Below the pieces are notes generated by a model. That model made no database searches, was not told the origin of the DNA, and saw nothing but the letters and a program-made list of their open reading frames with translations. From the NCBI RefSeq assembly GCF_900129035.1, contig NZ_FQTW01000008.1, positions 28,183 through 92,182 of the forward strand: a stretch of DNA of 64,000 nt, read 5' to 3'. Source of the stretch: Psychroflexus salarius (GTDB lineage: Bacteria; Bacteroidota; Bacteroidia; Flavobacteriales; Flavobacteriaceae). Shown here one piece after another: positions 42,929 to 52,618 of this stretch; position 1 is the stretch's first letter; every line of letters begins with the position of its first letter. A program made the position numbers and the translations under genes.

Positions 42929-43882
42929 TTGAATGAACTAATTTTAGAACTTTCAGAAATCAATCCTAAGGAGTTTTTTGGTGATCAAAATAAAAACTTT
43001 CAACTTATCAGAAAGTATTTTCCCAAGTTGAAACTTGTTGCTCGAGGTGGAACTATTAAAGCTTTTGGGGATGAAGAAATGTTAGACGAGTTCGAGAAAC
43101 GCTTGAAAATGTTAACGGAGTATTTCTTAAAGTATAATAACTTAGATGAAAATAGTATAGAACGCATCTTGACAAGCGACTCTAAAGCTGACTATCAAAC
43201 CTCTAAACAATCTGACCAAGTTTTAGTTCACGGTGTTGGCGGTCGAAGTATTAAAGCTCAAACCGCTAATCAACGCAAATTAGTTGAGTTAATGCAAAAA
43301 AACGATATGGTTTTTGCCATTGGTCCCGCAGGAACTGGTAAAACCTATACTGGCGTAGCGCTTGCCGTAAGAGCGCTAAAAAACAAAGAAGTAAAACGAA
43401 TCATATTAACGCGTCCAGCGGTTGAAGCTGGTGAAAATCTTGGTTTTTTGCCAGGTGATTTAAAAGAAAAGTTAGATCCTTACATGCAGCCTTTGTATGA
43501 TGCGTTGCGTGACATGATTCCGCCTGAAAAATTAGATAGTTTTATAGAAAAAGGGACTATCCAAATTGCACCTTTAGCATTTATGCGAGGCCGAACTTTA
43601 GATAATGCTTTTGTTATTCTTGATGAGTCTCAAAACACCACGCATGCCCAAATGAAAATGTTTTTAACACGAATGGGGCGACATGCCAAGTTTATGATTA
43701 CGGGCGATCCTGGCCAAGTAGATTTACCAAGACGTTCAATTTCTGGTTTAAAAGAAGCACTTTTAGTTCTTAAAAATGTTAAAGGGATTGGGATTTTACA
43801 TCTAGACGATAAAGATGTTATACGTCATAAACTCGTTAAAAAAGTTATTTCAGCTTATAAATCAATTGAAAATCAAGATTAA
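42929..43882 (+). CDS. PhoH-like ATPase
   Basis: A 317-residue cytoplasmic P-loop ATPase of the PhoH/YbeZ group, linked to RNA metabolism with YbeY. Walker A is AIGPAGTGKTYTGVALAVRAL near residue 130 and Walker B is AFVILDESQNTTHAQMKMFLTRMG near residue 228. The start is a TTG codon at 42929, which yields LNELILELSEINPKEFFG, the usual N-terminus. The nearby ATGs are out of frame and a stop lies just upstream. Confidence 0.93.
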   Translation: MNELILELSEINPKEFFGDQNKNFQLIRKYFPKLKLVARGGTIKAFGDEEMLDEFEKRLKMLTEYFLKYNNLDENSIERILTSDSKADYQTSKQSDQVLVHGVGGRSIKAQTANQRKLVELMQKNDMVFAIGPAGTGKTYTGVALAVRALKNKEVKRIILTRPAVEAGENLGFLPGDLKEKLDPYMQPLYDALRDMIPPEKLDSFIEKGTIQIAPLAFMRGRTLDNAFVILDESQNTTHAQMKMFLTRMGRHAKFMITGDPGQVDLPRRSISGLKEALLVLKNVKGIGILHLDDKDVIRHKLVKKVISAYKSIENQD

Positions 43883-43894
43883 TCACAATTTTAA

Positions 43895-44842
43895 ATGATG
43901 AGTTCTACACTTTTAGAGACTAATTTCAACTTTAAGCTTCAAACTGATTATTATAAAGGTAAAGTGCGTGAAGTTTATACACTATCAAATCATCAACTTA
44001 TCATGATTGCCACAGATCGTCTCAGTGCTTTTGATGTGGTTTTACCAAAAGGAATTCCGTTTAAAGGACAAATTTTAAATCAGATTGCCTTCGATATGCT
44101 TAAAGCAACAGAACATCAAGTGCCGAATTGGTTGACGAATTCTCCAGACCCCAATGTGGCAATTGGTCATCAATGCGAGCCGTTTAAGGTAGAAATGGTT
44201 GTACGTGCTTACTTGGCTGGTCATGCTTGGCGTGAATATAAATCTGGGAAACGTGAGGTTTGTGGCGTTAATTTACCTGATGGCTTAAAAGAAAATGATA
44301 AACTTCCACAACCAATTATTACACCAACTACTAAAGCCGATCAAGGCTCACATGACCAAGATATTTCTCGGCATGAAATTTTAAATCAACAAATTGTATC
44401 ACAACAGGATTACGAAATTTTAGAAGATTACAGTTTGAAGCTGTTTCAACTAGGGACAGAAATCGCTCAAAAGCGTGGCTTAATTTTAGTTGATACAAAA
44501 TATGAATTTGGTAAAACAGTTGAAGGTGACATTGTTGTTATTGATGAAATACACACACCTGATTCTTCTCGTTATTTTTATGCCGATACTTATGAAGAAT
44601 TACAAGAAAAAGGACTTCGCCAAAAGCAACTTTCTAAAGAGTTTGTGAGAGAATGGTTAATTGAAAACGGATTTCAAGGCAAAGACCATCAAAAAATCCC
44701 TGAGATGACAAGCGATTTTGTGACATCCGTAAGTAATCGGTACATCGAGTTGTATGAAAAAATTACAGGTAAAAAATTTGTGAAGGCTGATGTTTCAGAT
44801 ATCAACCAAAGAATAGAAAGTAACCTTAAGGACTATTTTTAG
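43895..44842 (+). CDS. purC: SAICAR synthase PurC, long form
   Basis: Phosphoribosylaminoimidazole-succinocarboxamide synthase of purine synthesis. [34 protein letters not shown] and [10 protein letters not shown] are typical. At 315 residues it belongs to the larger class (yeast Ade1 has 306) rather than the E. coli size of 237. An ATG one codon downstream is an alternative start. It lies 12 bases after phoH and is followed by a strong terminator. Confidence 0.95.
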   Translation: MMSSTLLETNFNFKLQTDYYKGKVREVYTLSNHQLIMIATDRLSAFDVVLPKGIPFKGQILNQIAFDMLKATEHQVPNWLTNSPDPNVAIGHQCEPFKVEMVVRAYLAGHAWREYKSGKREVCGVNLPDGLKENDKLPQPIITPTTKADQGSHDQDISRHEILNQQIVSQQDYEILEDYSLKLFQLGTEIAQKRGLILVDTKYEFGKTVEGDIVVIDEIHTPDSSRYFYADTYEELQEKGLRQKQLSKEFVREWLIENGFQGKDHQKIPEMTSDFVTSVSNRYIELYEKITGKKFVKADVSDINQRIESNLKDYF

Positions 44843-44856
44843 AAACCTATTAAAAT

Positions 44857-44888
44857 TAAAAAAAGCCGTTTTAATAAAACGGCTTTTT
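44857..44888. terminator. Bidirectional terminator between purC and the M42 peptidase
   Basis: A stem with the core AAAAGCCGTTTTA (44861-44873) and TAAAACGGCTTTT (44875-44887) is flanked by A- and T-runs on both sides. Confidence 0.92.
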
Positions 44889-44928
44889 TTATCTTATTTT
44901 ATGGGAGATTTGGTATAATTCAATAATA

Positions 44929-45999
44929 TTAATTAAAATAACTGAAGTTGTGCTTGTTTTTAATATTGAGCAAGCTATTGTATATCAATTGAATCACATT
45001 TTCAACATCATCTTTATGTACCATTTCTACTGTGGTATGCATATATCTAAGTGGTAACGAAATTAAAGCAGATGCAACACCGCCATTACTATAAGCAAAA
45101 GCATCAGTATCAGTGCCTGTAATTCGACTTGCAGCTAAACGCTGAAACGGTATTTTTTTATCTTCAGCTGTGTTGATAATAAGTTCTCTTAAATTGTTTT
45201 GAATGGCTGGTGCATAACTAATCACTGGACCATCACCAATCTTAGTTAAACCTTCTTTTTTCTTATCGATCATTGGAGTAGTGGTGTCGTGGCAAACATC
45301 TGTTACAATGGCAACATCAGGTTTAATTCGCTGAGTAATCATTTCAGCACCACGTAAACCAACTTCTTCTTGTACTGAATTGGTAATGTAAAGTCCAAAG
45401 TCGAGTTTAACATTATTCTCCTTAAGCAATCTAGCCACTTCAGCAATCATAAAGCCACCCATGCGATTATCTAGAGCTCGACATACAAATTTATTATTAT
45501 TAAGCACAAAAAATTCATCTGGATACGTAATAACACAACCAACATGAACGCCTAACTCTTCAACTTCGGCTTTGGTTGAGCAACCAACATCAATACAAAT
45601 ATTTTCAGGTTTAGGCGATTGTTCACTGCTTTTGTCACGGGTATGAATCGCTGGCCAACCAAACACACCTTCTACAATGCCGTTTTTAGTGTGAATATTA
45701 ACACGTCTAGACGTTGCAATTTGATGATCGCTTCCGCCATTTCTAATTACATAAATTAAGCCTTCATCTGTGATGTAATTAACATACCAAGAAATTTCAT
45801 CAGCATGACCTTCAATCACAACTTTAAATTCTGCTTCAGGATTAATAACGCCAACAGCTGTGCCGTAATTATCGGTGATAAATTCGTCTACATAGGGTTC
45901 TAAATAGTCCATCCAAAGTTTTTGGCCTTCGGCTTCATAACCAGTAGGAGCTGCATTATTTAAGTATTTTTCTAGAAATTTTAAAGATGTATCTGTCAT
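44929..45999 (-). CDS. M42 family metallopeptidase
   Basis: A 356-residue cytoplasmic aminopeptidase of the glutamyl aminopeptidase/FrvX group. Metal-binding and catalytic positions are visible in EGHADEISW, CRALDNRMGG, SVQEEVGLRGAE, IVTDVCHD and LPLRYMHTTVE, so all the expected residues are present. Such enzymes form large tetrahedral assemblies that trim peptides. It diverges from the DUF4294 gene. Confidence 0.94.
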   Translation of the reverse strand: MTDTSLKFLEKYLNNAAPTGYEAEGQKLWMDYLEPYVDEFITDNYGTAVGVINPEAEFKVVIEGHADEISWYVNYITDEGLIYVIRNGGSDHQIATSRRVNIHTKNGIVEGVFGWPAIHTRDKSSEQSPKPENICIDVGCSTKAEVEELGVHVGCVITYPDEFFVLNNNKFVCRALDNRMGGFMIAEVARLLKENNVKLDFGLYITNSVQEEVGLRGAEMITQRIKPDVAIVTDVCHDTTTPMIDKKKEGLTKIGDGPVISYAPAIQNNLRELIINTAEDKKIPFQRLAASRITGTDTDAFAYSNGGVASALISLPLRYMHTTVEMVHKDDVENVIQLIYNSLLNIKNKHNFSYFN

Positions 46000-46096
46000 A
46001 GTTTAAATTTTTAACTTCTGCGAATTTAGGAAAGAATTTAAGATATTTTACTTTACAAAATCTTAATTTTGGCATTGAATTAGCTGTCTTTAAAAC

Positions 46097-46816
46097 ATGA
46101 AATTTCTTATCATCATTTTTTTCTTCTTGAAGTTCTTTGTGCTTTGGTCACAGGACACAACCACAGCTTCAACACAGCAAAAGAAATTTTATGATTTAAC
46201 CGATGAAAACCCTGAAGCGGTTTCTTCAATTGAGTTAGACGAAGTGGTCATTTATCCTAAGTTGAAGTTAACAAACCGAAAAGATATTAGGCAATATCTG
46301 ATACTCAAGCGAAAAGTTAAACGTGTTTGGCCTTATGCTATTTTAGCCTCTAAGCGTTTAGACAGCTTAAATAAGCGTTTAGAACAAATTGAATCAAAGC
46401 GAAAACGCCGAAAATATACCCGATTAATTCAAGATTATATTGAGAATCGCTTTACAGATGAATTGAAGAAACTTACCAAAACAGAAGGACAAATATTGGT
46501 TAAGCTTATGCATCGCCAAACAGGAATCACAACATTTGATTTAGTAAAAGATTTAAAATCAGGATGGCGAGCTTTTTGGTATAATACAACCGCGAGTTTG
46601 TTTAATATTTCATTAAAAGAAACTTACCAACCCTACAAGGTTAAAGAAGATTTTTATATCGAATCGATTTTAGTTCATGGTTTCGTAAAAGGAGAATTAG
46701 AAAAACAAAGCCCGAATTCAGCAATCGATTTTATTGATTTATTTGATCATTGGGATGCTGCAAAAGAAAAGAATAGCTTACTTAAACATTCAAAAGCTCT
46801 AGAAAATAAAAAGTAA
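46097..46816 (+). CDS. DUF4294 secreted protein
   Basis: A 239-residue protein with a signal peptide ending FVLWSQD. The conserved domain covers IELDEVVIYPKLKLTNRKDIRQYLILKRKVKRVWPYA and LVKLMHRQTGITTFDLVKDLKSGWRAFWYN. The family is confined mainly to Bacteroidota, is usually beside the M42 peptidase gene, and has no known function. The domain is strongly basic (ESKRKRRKYTRLIQDYIENR). Confidence 0.87.
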   Translation: MKFLIIIFFFLKFFVLWSQDTTTASTQQKKFYDLTDENPEAVSSIELDEVVIYPKLKLTNRKDIRQYLILKRKVKRVWPYAILASKRLDSLNKRLEQIESKRKRRKYTRLIQDYIENRFTDELKKLTKTEGQILVKLMHRQTGITTFDLVKDLKSGWRAFWYNTTASLFNISLKETYQPYKVKEDFYIESILVHGFVKGELEKQSPNSAIDFIDLFDHWDAAKEKNSLLKHSKALENKK

Positions 46817-46872
46817 AATATTATTAAATTAATTTAAAGTACCGAATTCTAGAAAATCTGTAATCATATTTA

Positions 46873-47427
46873 TTAATGCTTATCTAGTTCAACTTTTGCA
46901 TTATGGTTTTTTAGAAGTTGTAGGTGATTTTCAAGGTCTAATTGAAAGTCATTAAAGGTTTTATCATGTTGTTGGCGTAATTCGCGACGTTTAATGTTTT
47001 TAATGAAACGTCTGATATCATTTTCAGTTTTAAGAATAAGCCCTGGAACTTCAGTGGCTTCGCCATCTTGATTTTTAGCCACCATTGTAAAATAAGAAGA
47101 ATTGCAATGTTTTTTATGTCCGGTTTGGATGTTTTCAGATTCAACCCTAACACCTACAACCATAGAAGTGCGGCCGACATAGTTTACTGATGATTTTAAA
47201 GTAAGTAGTTCGCCGACTTCAACAGGATTGAGAAAGTCAACACGATCTACACTGGCTGTAACGCAATAGTTTTCAGAATGTTTAGAGGCACAAGCAAAAG
47301 CAATTTGGTCTAGAACCGATAAAATAAAACCACCATGAATTTTACCATTAAAATTTGAATGTGAAGGTAACATGAGTTGAGATAATGTTACTTCACTTTC
47401 AGAAGCGTGTTTGTATGTTTTATTCAT
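46873..47427 (-). CDS. Acyl-CoA thioesterase, hotdog fold (YciA/BACH type)
   Basis: A 184-residue cytoplasmic thioesterase. The hotdog signature HSNFNGKIHGGFILSVLDQIAFACASKHSE with the catalytic-type Asp and the strand VTASVDRVDFLNPVEVGELL are typical of acyl-CoA hydrolases. It overlaps the end of rmuC by eight bases, so it is co-transcribed. Confidence 0.92.
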   Translation of the reverse strand: MNKTYKHASESEVTLSQLMLPSHSNFNGKIHGGFILSVLDQIAFACASKHSENYCVTASVDRVDFLNPVEVGELLTLKSSVNYVGRTSMVVGVRVESENIQTGHKKHCNSSYFTMVAKNQDGEATEVPGLILKTENDIRRFIKNIKRRELRQQHDKTFNDFQLDLENHLQLLKNHNAKVELDKH

Positions 47428-48784
47428 GATCTAGTAAAGAGTTTTCATTAGCTTTTTTAATCCATTTTTGACTGATATCTTTTGATGTTCTAACGCCAAG
47501 TTGCTTTAACTTTTCAACATCTTTAATTAGATTTTGTTTACCAGTTAGTTTTTTCATCGCATCGCTGTAAGCCACATCAGTCGATTTTAATCGCTTACCG
47601 ATAGTTTCTAATTCAACTAATAAATTTGTGAATTTATCATAAAGATTACCAGCGTGCTTAGCAATTTCGTTAGCATTTTGCTGTTGCTTTTCGTTTTTCC
47701 AAATGGTATCTACGGTTCGTAATGTTGAAAGAAGCGTTGTAGGACTGACTAATAAAATATTATGGTCAAACGCTGAGTAGAAAAAGTTTTGGTCTTCATT
47801 TTGAGCTAAATATAAAGCTGGCTCGATAGGAATAAACATGAGTACAAAATCAGGCGATTTTTGAAAACCTAAATCTTCATATTTCTTTTCGCTTAATTGC
47901 TTAATGTGAGTTTTTAAAGATTTAATATGGTCTTTTAGATGTTTTGATTTTTCAAGTGACTCGCTGCTATTAACATAACGTTCGTAAGCAACTAAAGATA
48001 CTTTAGAGTCGATAATCATTTGTTTCTCGTTAGGTAAATTAATCACCACATCTGGCATTTGTTTTTTGCCATCTTCATTTTCGAAACTTTGTTGTATATC
48101 GTATTCGCGTCCTTTGGTTAAACCTGATTTTTCAAGCACACGTTCTAAAATCATTTCGCCCCAATTCCCTTGGGTTTTAGTTTCACCTTTTAGAGCATTT
48201 GTTAGATTTTGAGCTTCTTCACTAATTTTTGAATTGAGCTCGTTGAGGTCTTTTAATTTTTGGCCTAATTCAGAGTGTGTTTTTATGAAATCTGTATTGT
48301 TTTTATCAACTTTATCCTCAAATGATTTTATTTTATCTTTAAGCGGTGATAAAATTTGCTCAATATTTTTTTTGTTAAGCGAAGTGAACTTTTCAGACTT
48401 TCGATCTAATATTTTATTGGCTAAATTTTCAAAGTCAGCTGAAAATTTTTCTTGTAGTTTTTCAACATCTGCTTTTTGGTGGTCTAGTTTTTCTTGTAGA
48501 TTTTTAAATTCTGTGTTGCGTTGTGTTAAAGCTATTTCTACTTTATTTTTTTCAGCAGATAATTCTTTCAACTCTTGTTTAGCTGTCTCTTGTTGAGTTT
48601 CTAATTTAGCGTTTAAGTCTTTTAATTGAAGTTCTAAATTTTTGTTGGTTTGTCTTAGCTCTATAGCTTCATTTTCAATTCTTTTACGAGCTTCTTGAGC
48701 ATCAGAATGGCCTAGTTTTTTTCCGATAAATAATCCAATAAGTAAGCATACAATGGCAACAATGCCCACAATAATATATTCCAT
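47420..48784 (-). CDS. rmuC: DNA recombination protein RmuC
   Basis: A 454-residue protein with an N-terminal membrane segment (about 2-22), a long coiled coil (about 30-130, many Leu/Lys/Glu heptads) and the RmuC domain with KTQGNWGEMILERVLEKSGL, MPDVVINLPNEKQMIIDSKVSLVAYERY and FVLMFIPIEPALYLA. RmuC limits inversions at short inverted repeats in E. coli. It lies two bases after the peptide-binding lipoprotein gene. Confidence 0.94.
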   Translation of the reverse strand: MEYIIVGIVAIVCLLIGLFIGKKLGHSDAQEARKRIENEAIELRQTNKNLELQLKDLNAKLETQQETAKQELKELSAEKNKVEIALTQRNTEFKNLQEKLDHQKADVEKLQEKFSADFENLANKILDRKSEKFTSLNKKNIEQILSPLKDKIKSFEDKVDKNNTDFIKTHSELGQKLKDLNELNSKISEEAQNLTNALKGETKTQGNWGEMILERVLEKSGLTKGREYDIQQSFENEDGKKQMPDVVINLPNEKQMIIDSKVSLVAYERYVNSSESLEKSKHLKDHIKSLKTHIKQLSEKKYEDLGFQKSPDFVLMFIPIEPALYLAQNEDQNFFYSAFDHNILLVSPTTLLSTLRTVDTIWKNEKQQQNANEIAKHAGNLYDKFTNLLVELETIGKRLKSTDVAYSDAMKKLTGKQNLIKDVEKLKQLGVRTSKDISQKWIKKANENSLLDHE

Positions 48785-48786
48785 AA

Positions 48787-50397
48787 TTAGTGTTCTTTGT
48801 AAACGGTTTTGAGGTCAAGCAAATTTACAGGATTCATTTGTAAACCCTTGATGTTTTTGTGATAAAATCGAGTAATTTGGTCGTAATAAAGTGGTATTAC
48901 AGGCGCTTTATTTGAGATTAATCGGTTCATTTTTCGGTAATAAGTGTAACGTAAACTATCATTTTGAATGGTTTGTGACTTCACAAACAAACTATCGAAT
49001 AACGGGTTGCTAAAACGCGTATAATTAGGACCTTTTGGTGCTTTTTTTTCTGAGAAAAATAAACCTAAATAATTTTCAGCATCGGGATAATCGGCTATCC
49101 AGCTGGCTCTAAACAAATCAAGTTGTCCAGCCGACCGCTGCTGCCTTATGGTTGATGGCGGCAAAACTTCAACCGATGTTTCTATACCGATTTCTTGATA
49201 TGATTTTTGAATATATTCAATCAAGTCTACATAATTAGCGTTGGTTGTAATGTTTATTTTCGGTGAATTTTTGGCTTCTTTTTTATATTTATTTAAATAA
49301 TATGAAGCCGAGTCTTTACTGAAGCTATATAATTTTGTGTTGAGGTAGCCTGGCAATCCTTTAGGTATAAAGCCATTGTTAGCAGGAAAACCAATGCCGT
49401 TTCGTAAATAGGTAATCATTTTTTCACGATTGAAACCGAAATTTAAAGCTTTTCTGAAGTTAATATTCTGTAGTGCCTGTTCCTGGCCTTCCATGTTAAT
49501 TCCGATGTATTCTGTATTTAGATAAGGTGATTTTTCAAGAATAATTTTATCACTATGTTGCGGCTGAAGCTGACCTGTGTTAGTTAATAATTCATCTTTG
49601 TAACTAGGGTCAAGGCCGCTTAAAAAATCTAATTTTCCTTGTAAAAATGCCATAAACTCACTTTGTTTGTCAGGCAAAAATGTAATCGCTACCGCTTCGA
49701 GATAAGGCAGCTGATGTCCTAAGCTATCAGTTTCAAAATACAGATTGTTTTTTCTGAGTACCATTTTTTCATTCTCAAGCCAACGTTTTAAGTAAAATGG
49801 TCCAGTGCCAATAGGTGTTTTGCGTAAGTTGAGCTGTTTGCTTTCTTTTGGAACAATAGAACAATACTTCATGCTTAAAATACCTAGAAATGGCGGGAAA
49901 GCTTGTTTAAGTATAATTTGTAATCGAGATTGATCAATCTGTTTGATAGCTTCAACTTGGTCTAAAACCCAACTGCCAGGTGAAGCAATTTCAGTTGAAG
50001 TTAGTCTTTTTAAACTAAACACAACATCTTCGGCTGTCACTTGTCTTGTAGAATCTTTACCAAAAATAGGATGTTGATGAAAAAAAATACTATCTCGTAA
50101 TTGAAATGTATAGATTTTACCGTCTTCAGAAATCTGCCAACTCTTAGCTAAATCAGGCTTAATGTGTAAGTTATGGTCTTGCTTAACAAGTGTGTTATAA
50201 ATTTGATGGCATGCCCAAATATTGCGTTGGTCTTTTGCAAAAGCTGGATCTAAAGATGTAATATTAGCATGTTCGTTGTAACGAAATACCATGTGAGAAT
50301 GTTTGTCTTTAGATGAATTTTTACAGCTATATAAGCTTATAAATAGACTTGCTAAAATGCAGTAAATGATTGGGCGCTGTCTCAATTTAATAAACAA
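48787..50397 (-). CDS. Peptide/nickel-type ABC transporter substrate-binding lipoprotein
   Basis: A 536-residue SBP_bac_5 protein with a lipoprotein signal ending FISLYSCKNSS. ITSLDPAFAKDQRNIWACHQIYNTLVKQDHNL, AKSWQISEDGKIYTFQLRDSIFFH and GTGPFYLKRWLENEKMVLRKNNLYF are characteristic of oligopeptide-binding proteins. No permease or ATPase genes are adjacent, so the transporter partner lies elsewhere. Confidence 0.9.
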   Translation of the reverse strand: MFIKLRQRPIIYCILASLFISLYSCKNSSKDKHSHMVFRYNEHANITSLDPAFAKDQRNIWACHQIYNTLVKQDHNLHIKPDLAKSWQISEDGKIYTFQLRDSIFFHQHPIFGKDSTRQVTAEDVVFSLKRLTSTEIASPGSWVLDQVEAIKQIDQSRLQIILKQAFPPFLGILSMKYCSIVPKESKQLNLRKTPIGTGPFYLKRWLENEKMVLRKNNLYFETDSLGHQLPYLEAVAITFLPDKQSEFMAFLQGKLDFLSGLDPSYKDELLTNTGQLQPQHSDKIILEKSPYLNTEYIGINMEGQEQALQNINFRKALNFGFNREKMITYLRNGIGFPANNGFIPKGLPGYLNTKLYSFSKDSASYYLNKYKKEAKNSPKINITTNANYVDLIEYIQKSYQEIGIETSVEVLPPSTIRQQRSAGQLDLFRASWIADYPDAENYLGLFFSEKKAPKGPNYTRFSNPLFDSLFVKSQTIQNDSLRYTYYRKMNRLISNKAPVIPLYYDQITRFYHKNIKGLQMNPVNLLDLKTVYKEH

Positions 50398-50499
50398 GAT
50401 TTAGTTGGTATATTTGCAAAGTAATTAAAAATGAATTTATAATCTTGATCTAAATGTAGTTTTATCATTAGAATAAGATAATAATTGAATAAAAGCTTT

Positions 50500-51828
50500 A
50501 TGCAAAAAAAAGTAGCGTTTTACACCTTAGGTTGCAAGTTAAATTTCTCTGAAACATCCACAATTGCACGTCAATTTGAAGAAAAAGGGTTTCAAAAAAC
50601 CGACTTTCAATCGCCAGCTGATGTTGTGGTGATTAATACATGTAGCGTTACTGAAAATGCAGACAAACGCTTTAAAACCATTGTTAAACAAGCGCGTAAA
50701 ATTAACAGTGATGCTTTTATTATAGGTGTTGGTTGTTATGCACAACTTAAGCCTGAAGAATTGGCTGCTGTTAATGGTGTTGATTTAGTTCTTGGCGCTA
50801 CCGAGAAATTTAAAGTAACCGATTATATTAATGACTTAACTAAAAATGATTTTGGAGAAGTACATTCTTGCGAAATAGACGATGCAGATTTCTATGTCGG
50901 TTCTTATTCTATTGGTGACCGTACGCGTGCTTTTTTAAAAGTTCAAGATGGTTGCGATTATAAATGTACCTATTGCACCATTCCGCTTGCTCGGGGTATT
51001 TCACGCTCAGATACTTTAGAAAATGTATTGAAAAATGCTAAAGAAATATCTGAACAGAATATTAAAGAAATTGTTTTAACAGGCGTGAATATTGGTGATT
51101 ATGGAAAAGGAGAATTTGGAAATAAAAAACACGAACATACCTTTCTAGATTTGGTGAAAGCCCTAGAAACAGTTGAAGGTATTGAGCGTTTAAGAATTTC
51201 GTCTATTGAACCAAATTTACTTAAAAATGAAACGATTGACTTCGTTGCGGCAAGTCAAAAATTTGTACCGCATTTTCATATTCCCTTACAAAGTGGTAGT
51301 AATACATTATTAAAACAAATGCGTCGTCGTTACATGCGTGAACTTTACGTTGACCGCGTAAATCGCATCAAACAACAATTACCTGATGCTTGTATAGGTG
51401 TTGATGTGATTGTTGGTTTTCCCGGTGAAACAGATGAATTGTTTTTAGAAACTTATAATTTTCTAGTTGATCTTGATATTTCGTATCTTCATGTATTTAC
51501 CTATTCTGAAAGAGACAATACACTGGCTGCAGAAATGGAAGGTGCTGTGTCTTTAAAAACAAGAAAAAAACGTAGTAAAATGCTCCGTGGACTTTCAGCA
51601 AAAAAGCGTCGTGCTTTTTACGAATCTCAATTAGGAAGTACGCATGAAGTTTTATTTGAAGGCGAAAATAAAGAAGGTTATATTCATGGTTTTACTGAAA
51701 ACTACGTTAAAATAAAATTTCCTTGGAATCCTTACTTAGTAAATACACTTCAACAAGTTACTTTAACTGAAATAGCTGAAGATGGTTTGGTAAAAGCGCA
51801 ATTAGTTTCGGTTCCTTCTGAAGTCTAA
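50500..51828 (+). CDS. mtaB: tRNA t6A37 methylthiotransferase MtaB
   Basis: A radical-SAM enzyme that converts t6A37 to ms2t6A in tRNA. The N-terminal cluster-binding cysteines are in LGCKLNFSETS, INTCSVTENAD and GVGCYAQL. The radical-SAM motif is GCDYKCTYCTIPLARG near residue 150, and a C-terminal TRAM domain follows. The ATG at 50500 is preferred to the TTG at 50485. It converges on a small acetyltransferase gene with a 4-base overlap. Confidence 0.94.
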   Translation: MQKKVAFYTLGCKLNFSETSTIARQFEEKGFQKTDFQSPADVVVINTCSVTENADKRFKTIVKQARKINSDAFIIGVGCYAQLKPEELAAVNGVDLVLGATEKFKVTDYINDLTKNDFGEVHSCEIDDADFYVGSYSIGDRTRAFLKVQDGCDYKCTYCTIPLARGISRSDTLENVLKNAKEISEQNIKEIVLTGVNIGDYGKGEFGNKKHEHTFLDLVKALETVEGIERLRISSIEPNLLKNETIDFVAASQKFVPHFHIPLQSGSNTLLKQMRRRYMRELYVDRVNRIKQQLPDACIGVDVIVGFPGETDELFLETYNFLVDLDISYLHVFTYSERDNTLAAEMEGAVSLKTRKKRSKMLRGLSAKKRRAFYESQLGSTHEVLFEGENKEGYIHGFTENYVKIKFPWNPYLVNTLQQVTLTEIAEDGLVKAQLVSVPSEV

Positions 51829-52127
51829 ATAGTAATGCCAGCTGGCAATAAATCTTTATATTTCTGACGGTATTTTTTAAAAAACTTAGCTATTTCAGGA
51901 GAAGTAGGCATCACTTTAATTCTTGAGTCACGATAAGTTTCTAAAACTTGAGCGATAAAAACTTCAACCGTTTCGAGGCTTATTTGTTTAGAGGGTAAAT
52001 TTAGCTTAGTTAAAAATAATTGTCTTCCTTGGTCTTGATACTCTATGGTTAATAAGCCTTCTTCTGTTTTAAATTCATACTGTCTTAAAAACGTATTGTT
52101 CTCAATTTTCAAATCATCATCACTCAT
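51825..52127 (-). CDS. Small YjdJ-type GNAT acetyltransferase
   Basis: A 100-residue short GNAT (PF14542-like) protein: RQYEFKTEEGLLTIEYQDQGRQLFLTKLNLP, then a helical part with VFIAQVLETYRDSRIKVMPTSPEIAKFFKKY. The usual G-x-x-G acetyl-CoA loop is replaced by the short form of the family. The substrate is unknown. The ATG at 52127 is chosen over one at 52136, three codons upstream. Confidence 0.78.
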   Translation of the reverse strand: MSDDDLKIENNTFLRQYEFKTEEGLLTIEYQDQGRQLFLTKLNLPSKQISLETVEVFIAQVLETYRDSRIKVMPTSPEIAKFFKKYRQKYKDLLPAGITI

Positions 52128-52135
52128 AATCTTCA

Positions 52136-52489
52136 TTTATAAATTATTGATAAAAATACAACATTTAGCTTTAAGTTGTAGCTTTGCAATTATAACCTTG
52201 TCAAAATAAAATCTATGGAAACTCAGGTGTTTATGATGCCAGGAATGGCAGCTAATCCTACAATATTTGAGCATATTAAATTGCCTGATGAGTTTAAAGT
52301 GCATTGGTTAGATTGGTTGACCCATTAGGAGATGAATCTTTAGAATCTTACGCAAAACGCTTAAGTGAACACATACCAAAAAATGATGAGGTGGTTTTAA
52401 TAGGCGTTTCGTTTGGTGGTATTATTGTGCAAGAAATTCATAAGCTAGTTAATGCTAAAAAAGTAATAATTATTTCAAGTGTCAAACAT
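52136..52489. repeat. Direct repeat copy 1 (354 bases), 5' part of the hydrolase gene
   Basis: This segment matches 53419-53773 in the same direction with six visible differences, one of them a deleted base between 52316 and 52317. It contains the hydrolase promoter region with the -7 box TAGCTTTG (52179-52186) and the first 92 codons of the gene. The match ends sharply at ...GTGTCAAACAT. The two copies flank the Cys-rich lipoprotein gene. Confidence 0.95.
52215..52489 (+). pseudogene. Truncated, frameshifted copy of the alpha/beta hydrolase gene
   Basis: It begins with the same METQVFMMPGMAANPTIF as the intact gene at 53498. A missing C after 52316 shifts the frame, and a TAG at 52326-52328 stops translation after 37 residues, before the nucleophile serine. 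Beyond 52489 the sequence is unrelated to the hydrolase. The promoter box is kept, so a short transcript may still be made. Confidence 0.93.
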
Positions 52490-52566
52490 TGTAAACGCTT
52501 AGGCTATTCAAACCCAAACTATCAATATAGTGAGCAATTAAAATTAATATTTTAAGCTTAAAAATA

Positions 52567-52591
52567 AAACCTACCCAAAATTTTAGTTAGG
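52567..52591. terminator. Weak hairpin after the truncated hydrolase
   Basis: AAACCTA and TAGGTTT pair across a long loop between the pseudogene and the convergent lipoprotein gene. The stem is short, so termination is uncertain. Confidence 0.35.
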
Positions 52592-52618
52592 TTTACTAGT
52601 AAAATTATTAGTCAACTA

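Noticed and set aside
52304..52555. Frame beginning MVRLVDPLGDE in the truncated hydrolase copy
   Set aside because: It is the downstream reading frame of the frameshifted copy, with an unrelated tail after 52489, and has no credible start of its own.
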